A DNA stretch of 64,000 nt from CAYRHN01 sp964424115 (GTDB taxonomy: Bacteria; Chloroflexota; Anaerolineae; Anaerolineales; Anaerolineaceae): assembly GCA_964424115.1 (NCBI GenBank), contig CAYRHN010000014.1, positions 1 through 64,000 on the forward strand, given 5' to 3'. The translations under genes were made by a program, and so were the position numbers. Below the pieces are notes generated by a model. It did no database searches. It was not told where the DNA came from and worked only from the letters and a program-made list of their open reading frames with translations. This document shows, piece after piece, positions 25,974-33,132 of the stretch. Each line of letters begins with the position of its first letter. Position 1 is the first letter of the stretch.

Positions 25974-26651
25974 ATGAAGAAACCCGGTAGCTTGTATATC
26001 GTCGCCACGCCCATCGGTCACCCCGATGACATCACCCTGCGCGCCTTGAACATCCTGCGCGCCGTCCCGACCGTGATCTGCGAGGAACGCCGCATCGGCT
26101 CCACCCTGCTAAAGAAGCTCGGCATTGAAGGCAAAACGATCGTCGAGCTGAACGAACACAACGAGCTGGACCGCGCCGGCGAGCTGATGCTGCGCCTGCA
26201 CCAGGGTGAGGATATGGCGCTCATCTCCGATTGCGGAACGCCCGTTTTTGCCGACCCCGGCGCGCGCCTGATCGAACAGGTTGCCGAGACCGGACTGGCC
26301 GTGGTACCCATCCCCGGCGCCTCCTCGCTGATGGCGGCCATGTCGATCCTGGATTTCAAGCTGGAGCGCTTTGTCTTCGGCGGCTTCCTGCCGCGCGACC
26401 CGGCCCAGCGCCGCGCCGAGCTGACCCGCCTGCGCGCCCTGCACATGCCGATTGTTTTGATGGATGCCCCCTATCGCCTGACCGTCCTGCTGCAGGACGT
26501 GGCCCAGGTATTCGGCAAGGAACTGCCGGTTACCCTGGCCTGCGACCTGACCCTGCCCGGCGAGCGCATCTACCGCGGCCCGCTCAGCCAGGTGCTGCAG
26601 CAGACCAACGGCAAAAAGGCTGAGTTCATCCTCTTCCTCCAAACCCGTTAA
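25974..26651 (+). CDS. rsmI: 16S rRNA 2'-O-ribose C1402 methyltransferase
   Basis: This 225-residue SAM enzyme of the tetrapyrrole-methylase fold modifies C1402 in the decoding center. Family marks are LYIVATPIGHPDDITLRAL at the start, ALISDCGTPVFADPGARLI with the SAM-binding loop, and PGASSLMAAMSI. It is somewhat shorter than typical RsmI (about 280 residues), lacking much of the C-terminal region. The ATG is preceded at 6 bases by TAAAAT and no ribosome site, suggesting a leaderless message. It diverges from murJ, with repeat-derived DNA between them. Confidence 0.94.
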   Translation: MKKPGSLYIVATPIGHPDDITLRALNILRAVPTVICEERRIGSTLLKKLGIEGKTIVELNEHNELDRAGELMLRLHQGEDMALISDCGTPVFADPGARLIEQVAETGLAVVPIPGASSLMAAMSILDFKLERFVFGGFLPRDPAQRRAELTRLRALHMPIVLMDAPYRLTVLLQDVAQVFGKELPVTLACDLTLPGERIYRGPLSQVLQQTNGKKAEFILFLQTR

Positions 26652-26787
26652 AAATATTGGGAATAAATTCCTGTTGCCTTCTGCCTAAGAAATCACTATA
26701 CTAAAAATATCACTTCCCCAGGGGGATAGACCCCCGTCATTACACCCCTATTGATGCTGAAAATCTAGGTCTATTAAGGAGGCTTCC

Positions 26788-28743
26788 ATGTCAATCCTGT
26801 TCCGCGCCTGGATGGTCATTATGGTTTTAACCGGGTTGGGACAATTCCAACCGGCTGCGGCCACGCAACCCAAGTCTTTTGATTGTTCTGCTGTCACTGA
26901 CGTGCCGCAAGTGGAATGTGAGGCGCTGGTGGCGCTGTATAACAGCACCAACGGTCCCGGCTGGACCAATCAGACCAATTGGATGGAAAGCAATGCAGTT
27001 GGAGCATGGTATGGCGTGACAATAACAGATGGGCATGTAACAAAAATAGAATTAGAATCGAATCTCTTGAATGGATCAATACCTGGCGAATTAGCAAAAC
27101 TCAATCTTCTTAGTTGGGTCTCATTTCGCGATAATAATCTCTCAGGGGATTTACCATCAGAATTTTATAGTATGACCAACCTTGAAGTTGTTGATCTGAG
27201 CAAAAATTCTATCTCTGATATTGTTTCTCCCACAATCGAAAATCTTTCAAAACTACAGTGGTTTAGTTTAAGAGACAACCAATTTGAAGGAGTCATTCCG
27301 CAAGAATTTGGGGACTTAATCCAATTATATGTATTGGATTTATCTAACAATTCATTCTCGGGTCAAATACCTCCCGAACTCGGCAATTTAACCAATTTAT
27401 TGAATTTATACTTAGGGAACAACAAATTAAGCGGATCCATACCACCAGAACTCGGAAACGTCTATCATTTATACCTTCTATTCTTGGGAGGCAATCAACT
27501 GACAGGTGAAATACCACCGGAAATTGGGGATATAGAATATTTACAGAGCCTAAATTTGAGCAGAAATCAATTAACCGGCTATATCCCTGTACAATTAGAA
27601 AATCTAACAAATCTAACTTATCTAGGTTTAGATGGTAACCAATTGACTGGATCAATTCCCCCTGAGATAGGAAATTTGAAGTCCTTACAATCGTTATGCT
27701 TAAGCAATAACAATCTTGATGGTCTTATACCTGTTGAAATCGGGACTTTAAATAATTTAGCTTATTTATATTTAGATAACAATCACTTAAGCGGTTCCAT
27801 TCCAAAAGAATTAGCTAATCTTTCGAATCTTCGCGAAATGGTTTTAAGTAGTAATCAGTTTTCTGGCTCAATACCAACACAACTAGCAGATCTGAGTACT
27901 TTAAGATATTTAGATCTTTCTCAGAACATGTTAAGTGGAGCTATTCCACCTGAACTTGGTAATTTAGTTAACCTATACACCTTATTATTGAATAATAATT
28001 CATTGAGTGAATCCCTTCCTCCAGAATTAGGAAATTTAATAAATCTTTACAGATTAGATCTCAGTAACAACCAACTCTATGGGACAATCCCAGAGAACTT
28101 TATAAACCTCATTAACTTAGAGGCTTTTCCTTTCATGTCTTATTACGGTCTCGACCTCGGTTATAACCGCCTGACCGTCCCCGCGGCCCCGCAAGCGCTG
28201 GAGGACTTTCTTGCCCTCAAGGACCCCGATTGGGATCAGACCCAGGCCGTCAGTACAGAGATGGTCCCTGGCGAAGAAGGCTTGCTGACTTCTAATGATG
28301 GCGCTGCATCCCTTGTATTCCCCCAAAACAGCGCTCCCAGCGGAACGGTGGTTACCTATATACCGCTGTATGCCCCCAGCCAGGAGCCTCCAGCGCTGAC
28401 CCTGGTTGGCTTGAATTTCGCCTTGGAAGTGACCACCCCGCCCGAAAAGATTACCTTCGAGTTCGCCCAACTGGTCACAGTCACCCTGAGCTATGATCCT
28501 GCTGACCTGCAAGGCCGCTATGACGCATCCGGGATGAAATTCGAGGTCCGCGAGGACAGCCTGACCCTCTACTATTGGGATACCGATCATTGGATCGATG
28601 CTGTGCAAACCTGTCTCTCGCCCGGAAATTACACCCGCGACCTGGCTGCCAATACGCTTGCGTTGAGTGTCTGTAAGGCAGGCGAGTACACCCTGGTGGG
28701 CGAGCCGCTCTATAAAACCTTCCTGCCCGCAATCAACCGCTAA
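26788..28743 (+). CDS. Secreted leucine-rich-repeat protein with LPxxxR C-terminal tail
   Basis: The 651-residue product has a Sec signal peptide (to about residue 30), an N-cap with two cysteines (FDCSAVTDVPQVECEALVAL), then about 15 plant-type LRRs of 24 residues with the pattern LxxNxLxGxIPxELGNLxxL (about 80-450). A Cys-poor beta-rich domain follows, and the protein ends FLPAINR-stop. Such LRRs normally bind proteins or glycans at the surface. The repeat-coding part is strikingly AT-rich (27721-27780 has 16 G/C of 60), unlike the 5' end and the 3' end (28141-28200 has 39 of 60), so the repeat block may be foreign. A paralogue is at 57573. AAGGAGG lies just before the ATG. Confidence 0.88.
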   Translation: MSILFRAWMVIMVLTGLGQFQPAAATQPKSFDCSAVTDVPQVECEALVALYNSTNGPGWTNQTNWMESNAVGAWYGVTITDGHVTKIELESNLLNGSIPGELAKLNLLSWVSFRDNNLSGDLPSEFYSMTNLEVVDLSKNSISDIVSPTIENLSKLQWFSLRDNQFEGVIPQEFGDLIQLYVLDLSNNSFSGQIPPELGNLTNLLNLYLGNNKLSGSIPPELGNVYHLYLLFLGGNQLTGEIPPEIGDIEYLQSLNLSRNQLTGYIPVQLENLTNLTYLGLDGNQLTGSIPPEIGNLKSLQSLCLSNNNLDGLIPVEIGTLNNLAYLYLDNNHLSGSIPKELANLSNLREMVLSSNQFSGSIPTQLADLSTLRYLDLSQNMLSGAIPPELGNLVNLYTLLLNNNSLSESLPPELGNLINLYRLDLSNNQLYGTIPENFINLINLEAFPFMSYYGLDLGYNRLTVPAAPQALEDFLALKDPDWDQTQAVSTEMVPGEEGLLTSNDGAASLVFPQNSAPSGTVVTYIPLYAPSQEPPALTLVGLNFALEVTTPPEKITFEFAQLVTVTLSYDPADLQGRYDASGMKFEVREDSLTLYYWDTDHWIDAVQTCLSPGNYTRDLAANTLALSVCKAGEYTLVGEPLYKTFLPAINR

Positions 28744-28913
28744 TTGCTCCCCGCGAATCTAGCCGAAACGGATTTGCACAGTTTTTTTATCCGCGTTCAT
28801 CCGTTCCATCCGATAAATCCGTGTTAAAGAGTTAACGATTACTCGTGCAACTTTCATTTCGTTTCCTGCGTATATAGAGTAGTAAACAACATTTGATCTT
28901 ATGGAGTGTACTT
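28744..28913 (+). repeat. Intergenic DNA with a dispersed repeat copy
   Basis: TTATCCGCGTTCATCCG, a TTCCATCCGATAA variant and TCCGTGTTAAAGAGTTAA lie at 28788-28836. The last part also occurs before ssb (515-527). GGAG before the next ATG is at 28903-28906; no gene is seen. Confidence 0.55.
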
Positions 28914-29402
28914 ATGACTGACCAAAACCAATTTCCCGCCCCGATCGGGGAGGAACCCAAACCGCAGCAGCCCATCCAGCAGCCGCCTGTTCCCCAACCG
29001 CCTTATAGCGATTGGCGCGAAGAACGCCGCGCTGAACGCGCCGAATGGCAATCCACCGCCACACGCCAGGGTGGAAGCAACGCCTGGCTGGTTGGGTTGA
29101 TCTTGATTGGCATTGGGGTGATCTTTCTGGCCCAGAATTTTATTCCCGGCTTTTACCTGAATAACTGGTGGGCCCTGTTCATCCTGATCCCCGCCTTCTC
29201 TGCCTTCGTGAGCGCCTATCACAACTACCGCAACGCCGGCAGATTGACCGCCTCGGGCCGCGGCTCTTTGACCGGCGGATTGATCCTGACCTTTATTGCC
29301 GCCATCTTCCTCTTTGACCTGAGCTGGGGCAAGCTGTGGCCGGTCTTCATCATCATTGGCGGCCTGGCGATCCTGTTCAATACGCTTGGCGACCGCAGGT
29401 AA
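28914..29402 (+). CDS. Small membrane protein (LiaI/LiaF-like, DUF5668 type)
   Basis: The 162-residue product has a Pro/Gln-rich cytoplasmic N terminus followed by three to four hydrophobic segments (AWLVGLILIGIGVIFLAQNF, WWALFILIPAFSAFVSAY, LTGGLILTFIAAIFLFDLSW, LWPVFIIIGGLAILFNTL). The repeated pattern WWxLFxLIPA and WPVFIIIGGLxIL is typical of small envelope stress proteins of the LiaI/LiaF and DUF5668 kinds. The next gene encodes a DUF4097-like protein, the usual partner of such membrane proteins, supporting an envelope-stress role. The start is the ATG at 28914, with GGAG upstream. Confidence 0.78.
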   Translation: MTDQNQFPAPIGEEPKPQQPIQQPPVPQPPYSDWREERRAERAEWQSTATRQGGSNAWLVGLILIGIGVIFLAQNFIPGFYLNNWWALFILIPAFSAFVSAYHNYRNAGRLTASGRGSLTGGLILTFIAAIFLFDLSWGKLWPVFIIIGGLAILFNTLGDRR

Positions 29403-29439
29403 AATCAACCGTGTCGCGGGCTTAAGCCTGCGCTGTGAG

Positions 29440-29470
29440 AAAAAGGCGGTCCTAAGACCGCCTTACAGAA
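29440..29470. terminator. Hairpin between the membrane protein and DUF4097-like genes
   Basis: AAAAAGGCGGTC-CTAA-GACCGCC forms a 7-bp GC stem with an A run on its left side, so it looks more like a terminator for the minus strand than for the plus strand. A second small palindrome, GCGGGCTTAAGCCTGC, lies at about 29416-29432. Confidence 0.4.
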
Positions 29471-29499
29471 CCATACGATCCATCTAAAAAGGAATTCCG

Positions 29500-30312
29500 A
29501 TGAAAACGCGACTCCCTCTGTTCGTCCTGCTGGCAGCCCTTGTTTTGTCCGGCTGCATGTTCGGCGGCTTCCTGACTGCCGAGGATAAAGTAGAAAAGAC
29601 ATTCGACACCACCGGCGCTCCAACTGTCATCCTGGAGACCTTTAACGGCAGCATCACCGTCCAGGGTAATAACGGCAGCACCGTGGATGTGGAGATCACT
29701 CGCCGCGGCTCCGGCAATACAGACGCCGAGGCAAAGGCCGATCTGGATAACGTGCTGGTCGAGACCAGCCAGGACGGTAACACGATCCACGTCACCATCC
29801 GCCGCTCCGATATCCAGGCGGGCAATTCGGGCGCCTCAGTGGAAGTGCGCCTACCGCAGGATGCCACTCTTGAACTTGCCACCAGCAACGGTAGCATCAC
29901 CGTGGAAGATGTTCAGGGCAATGCCCGCCTGTCTTCCTCCAACGGACATATAGAGGTCACTTCCGGCAAAGGGGAGCTAAACCTTTCCACCAGCAACGGA
30001 AGCATCGACGTAAACGCCGATGAAGCTGTGGTCAAAGCGGACACTTCGAACGGCAGCATCAGCTTCACCGGCTCATTGGCCCCAGGCAACAGCACCTTCA
30101 ACACCAGCAATGCGCACGTGGAACTGAACCTGCCTGCCAATACCATCTTTGCGCTGGCGGCCTCCACATCCAACGCGAATGTTTCCTGCGACTTCGCCCT
30201 CAGCGGCGGCAGCCAGGGTGATACCTACCTGAACGGCTCCAACGGAGACTTTCCGGCTGTGCACGTGAACATTTCCACCAGCAACGGAAACATTGCGATC
30301 AACAAGCGCTAA
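29500..30312 (+). CDS. DUF4097-like beta-strand repeat lipoprotein
   Basis: The 270-residue product has a lipoprotein signal peptide with lipobox LSGC (Cys19). The rest is a regular set of short beta strands in which NGSI, NGNI and SNG turns recur (ETFNGSITVQGNNGSTVDVE, TSNGSITVEDVQGN, TSNGSIDVNADEA, TSNGNIAINKR), the hallmark of DUF4097/adhesin-like proteins. These are often paired with small LiaI-like membrane proteins, as here. It has no LPxxxR tail, in keeping with its lipid anchor. A strong terminator follows. Confidence 0.85.
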   Translation: MKTRLPLFVLLAALVLSGCMFGGFLTAEDKVEKTFDTTGAPTVILETFNGSITVQGNNGSTVDVEITRRGSGNTDAEAKADLDNVLVETSQDGNTIHVTIRRSDIQAGNSGASVEVRLPQDATLELATSNGSITVEDVQGNARLSSSNGHIEVTSGKGELNLSTSNGSIDVNADEAVVKADTSNGSISFTGSLAPGNSTFNTSNAHVELNLPANTIFALAASTSNANVSCDFALSGGSQGDTYLNGSNGDFPAVHVNISTSNGNIAINKR

Positions 30313-30327
30313 ACGCACCCACTAGAA

Positions 30328-30359
30328 ACTCCCCGGCTAATCAAACCGGGGAGTTTTTT
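30328..30359 (+). terminator. Intrinsic terminator after the DUF4097-like gene
   Basis: Stem AACTCCCCGG/CCGGGGAGTT around a 9-base loop followed by a T run. Confidence 0.92.
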
Positions 30360-30388
30360 ATTTTCACTCAACACTGCTGGTGTGTAGA

Positions 30389-31624
30389 TTAAGCGTTGGC
30401 CGGAGAAGGTTTCCAAAACCACAGCATCACCGCAGCGATCACTGCCAGGGTGCCGCCGAAAAGGAACGGGGCCGCGGCGCCAAAACCCTGCCAGGCGCCC
30501 ACACCCTGCCACAACACGCCTGCGATCACCGAAGCGGGGAAATCCAGGATCCCCAAGACGGCGTTGTAAGTGCCGTAGGCCGTGCCGCGCAGTTCCTCAG
30601 GCACCAGATCGGCCACCATGGCCTTGGTCGTGCCGTATGCCAACCCATAGTACAGGCCATAAAGAACATAAAGGATAAAAATGGCTGTGCCAGATTGCGC
30701 CAGCCCAAAGCCCAGGTAAATGGCCGCATAGACCAGCCAACCACCAACGATGATCTTCTTACGCCCCACCCGGTCGGAAAGCCTACCCGCCGGGGCAGAA
30801 ACCAGGGTGTACACCAGGTTGAAAGCTACCAGCATGATCAGGATCCCACCCAGGTCCAAACCTGCATCCTGAGCACGCAGCACCAGGAAAGCGTCCGAGG
30901 AATTCCCCAGGTCAAAAAGGCCCACGATCACCATGAAGATCATAAAGCGCTTGCCCAGGGCCCGGAAAGCAAATTTGGGCATGGGCCTTTGGCCCTGGAT
31001 CACTACTTCTTTTGCGCCGATTGCCAGCGACAACACCGCCAGTGCGGCCGGGACGAGGCTGATCAGGACAATGGTTTGGAAGGTGCTCAGCTCCAGGCGC
31101 AGCGCACTGGATTGGGTCAGATGGATGACAATAAAAGCGATCAAGATGCCCAGCATAGCCCCGGCTGTGTCGGCTGCGCGCTGGAACCCAAAAGCAAACC
31201 CGCGCGATTCTTTGCTGACCGAATCGGCCACCAGGGCATCCCGCGGGGAAGTGCGGATGCCCTTGCCCACCCGGTCAGCCCAGCGCGCTCCAGCCGCCAT
31301 GCCCCAACCGGTAACGGCATTAGTAAAGTAGAAGAACGGCTTGGCGAGAGCCGAAATGGCATACCCCCCCACCGCCAGCCATTTGCGTGCGTGCAGCTTA
31401 TCCGAAAGCCAACCGGAGAACAGTTTCAACAGGCTGGATGTAGCCTCAGCAATGCCTTCGATCAGGCCAATAATGTTGGTCTTGACCCCCAAAACATTGT
31501 TCAGGAACAACGGCAAGATGTTGATCACCATCTCGCTCGAAATATCCATAAAGAAACTGGTCAGGCTGACCGCCCAAACATTGCGCGGCAAATTACGCAG
31601 GGATGGTTTTTCGTTGCTCTGCAT
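30389..31624 (-). CDS. Major facilitator superfamily transporter
   Basis: The 411-residue membrane protein has about 12 hydrophobic segments. The cytoplasmic loop between helices 2 and 3 carries GWLSDKLHARKWLAVGG, the MFS motif, and the N-terminal half has DRVGKGIRTSPRDALVADS, a stretch common in a bacterial MFS subgroup related to multidrug and unknown transporters. The substrate cannot be deduced. The ATG at 31624 gives a short cytoplasmic N terminus. It is divergent from the lipoprotein gene at 31742 and convergent with the DUF4097-like gene. Confidence 0.88.
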   Translation of the reverse strand: MQSNEKPSLRNLPRNVWAVSLTSFFMDISSEMVINILPLFLNNVLGVKTNIIGLIEGIAEATSSLLKLFSGWLSDKLHARKWLAVGGYAISALAKPFFYFTNAVTGWGMAAGARWADRVGKGIRTSPRDALVADSVSKESRGFAFGFQRAADTAGAMLGILIAFIVIHLTQSSALRLELSTFQTIVLISLVPAALAVLSLAIGAKEVVIQGQRPMPKFAFRALGKRFMIFMVIVGLFDLGNSSDAFLVLRAQDAGLDLGGILIMLVAFNLVYTLVSAPAGRLSDRVGRKKIIVGGWLVYAAIYLGFGLAQSGTAIFILYVLYGLYYGLAYGTTKAMVADLVPEELRGTAYGTYNAVLGILDFPASVIAGVLWQGVGAWQGFGAAAPFLFGGTLAVIAAVMLWFWKPSPANA

Positions 31625-31716
31625 GGCTGCCTCCTATAAAGTATCCGCCTATTCTACACCTCCCGAGGAGGGTTGAACATAGGGGAAAAGCACATGGAAA
31701 TTGTATAAATGCGTAT

Positions 31717-31732
31717 AATGGAGGCGGAAGGA
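31717..31732 (+). promoter_or_regulatory. -10 box and ribosome site of the lipoprotein gene at 31742
   Basis: TATAAT is at about 31716-31721, followed closely by GGAGG and AAGGAG (about 31728-31733). The leader would be only a dozen or so bases long. Confidence 0.5.
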
Positions 31733-31741
31733 GAATCCCCT

Positions 31742-32629
31742 ATGTCCAAACTCATCCGCCTGATCCTATCCCTGATCTTCTTTGCCGGATTTGCGGCAGG
31801 CTGCTCGAACACCACCAACGTCTCCGATGCCGACCAGATCAAGACCCTGGCAGCCCAGACCGTGGATGCGCTGGCGATCCAAAAGACCCAGACTGCGGCG
31901 GTTCAACCCGACAACACCAGCACCCCGCAGGTGGTCGTTATCACCGCCACCGACACGCCTGCGGCCATTCCCCCCACCGCCACCACTGCGCCGGTAGTGC
32001 TGCCTTCCACTACTCCCGACCTGACCATCGGGGCGGTTGAATTATTCTTCAAAGCCGGCGGCACCTCGGTGGCAGACAGCGGTTCGCTGGCCGCTGGAGC
32101 CACTCGCAAGCTCAAGCTGCGCCTGGGCATCAACCAGTTACTGGAACTGGTGCTCACCTCCAGCGCCAATGATATGACTGTCGGTGTGCGCGGACAGGAC
32201 GGCGGGGTGCTGCGCGACCCGGCCACCCTGATGGTGTGGAACGGATGGCTGCCTTCCACCCAATATTACATCATTACCCTGTACGCGCCTACGGCCACCA
32301 ATTACAGTCTCAATATCATCGTCCCGGCCCGTTTGAGCTTCTCCGGCAGTTCCACTACCACTTCTTACACCGGACCGATCGCCCAGCCCGACACGGTGGA
32401 TTTTCTGGTGCACGGCAATGCCGGGCAGAACATGAATGTGACCCTCGCCTCGGCACACAGCGATGTCTTGCTCACTATCTACGGACTGGATGACGGCTCG
32501 CCGCTGGTACGTTATGTCAGCGGCGCCACGTCATGGGACGGATCCTTGCCAGCCACGCAGGATTACGTCATCCAGGCCCGCGCCACCGGCAGCAGCACCA
32601 GTTTCACCGTCACGGTGACGATGCACTAA
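31742..32629 (+). CDS. Lipoprotein with pre-peptidase-type beta domains
   Basis: The 295-residue product has a lipobox FAAGC (Cys21), a Thr/Pro-rich spacer (about 60-100) and two copies of a beta-sandwich domain of about 95 residues. Both copies contain the sequence type GSLAAGATRKLKLRLGINQLLELVL / DTVDFLVHGNAGQNMNVTLA and end in YIITLYAPTATNYSLNI / YVIQARATGSSTSFTVTV. The pattern resembles bacterial pre-peptidase C-terminal domains, which often bind other surface polymers; no enzyme domain is present. The function is unknown. Confidence 0.72.
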   Translation: MSKLIRLILSLIFFAGFAAGCSNTTNVSDADQIKTLAAQTVDALAIQKTQTAAVQPDNTSTPQVVVITATDTPAAIPPTATTAPVVLPSTTPDLTIGAVELFFKAGGTSVADSGSLAAGATRKLKLRLGINQLLELVLTSSANDMTVGVRGQDGGVLRDPATLMVWNGWLPSTQYYIITLYAPTATNYSLNIIVPARLSFSGSSTTTSYTGPIAQPDTVDFLVHGNAGQNMNVTLASAHSDVLLTIYGLDDGSPLVRYVSGATSWDGSLPATQDYVIQARATGSSTSFTVTVTMH

Positions 32630-32633
32630 CCGG

Positions 32634-32975
32634 CTAAAGGCTGATCACTTTCTCGGCCTTTTGCAGCGCCTCCAGAATATCGCCCATTCCACCCACAATG
32701 CCCGCCTGCACCTCACCGGTCAAGCCGAACGTATCCAGGCAGGTTTTGCACAGCACCAGCTCGCAGCCCTGGGCTTCCAGCTTGCGTAAGTCCTCCAGCA
32801 CCGGCGACCCGCTGCAAACCAGGCGAACCCCGTCGGTGTAAAAAAGCGCTTTGGCCGGGATATCCCCCGACTCAAGGGTCAGGGCAAGGAACTTGCCGGC
32901 TAACACAATCTGCAATTCCTGCGGACCGTGGCCCATGCCAAAGCGGGTGAACAACAAAACTGTATCGGATTTCAT
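32634..32975 (-). CDS. DsrE-fold (YedF C-terminal-like) protein
   Basis: This 113-residue protein has the DsrE fold: LLFTRFGMGHGPQELQIVL, then DGVRLVCSGSPVLEDLRKLEAQGCELVLCKTCLDTFGL, and a final GGMGDILEALQKAEKVISL. The CKTCLDTFGL piece matches the C-terminal domain of YedF-type proteins of selenium and sulfur metabolism, and the Cys residues could carry sulfur or be redox active. No TusA-like domain or selenium gene is nearby. AGGAG precedes the ATG. A hairpin separates it from the upstream operon. Confidence 0.83.
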   Translation of the reverse strand: MKSDTVLLFTRFGMGHGPQELQIVLAGKFLALTLESGDIPAKALFYTDGVRLVCSGSPVLEDLRKLEAQGCELVLCKTCLDTFGLTGEVQAGIVGGMGDILEALQKAEKVISL

Positions 32976-32999
32976 GAAAGCACTCCTGTAAGAAATAGG

Positions 33000-33029
33000 A
33001 ATAGCCGCCGGATCGAACCGGCGGCTATT
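33000..33029. terminator. Perfect hairpin between the 33133 gene and the DsrE-like gene
   Basis: AATAGCCGCCGG-ATCGAA-CCGGCGGCTATT is a perfect 12-bp stem. On the minus strand it follows the stop of the large upstream gene; only a weak pyrimidine run follows, so termination is partial at best. Confidence 0.5.
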
Positions 33030-33132
33030 TGATCACAGGATGCAGACGCGCCGATTCAAGCAGACGGAGAAGGGCCGCCGCACGGGCGCCCGTATCGCTT
33101 CGCTCAAGTACAACGGTAGATCATAAGAGACA

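Noticed and set aside
28711..28743. Sortase LPXTG signal in the LP-tail proteins
   Set aside because: The motif is at the very end of the protein with no hydrophobic helix or basic tail after it, and Thr-Gly is absent.
30380..31639. A 419-codon plus-strand open frame opposite the MFS gene
   Set aside because: Its product is His/Gln-rich without hydrophobic segments or motifs; the minus strand encodes a typical 12-helix transporter.
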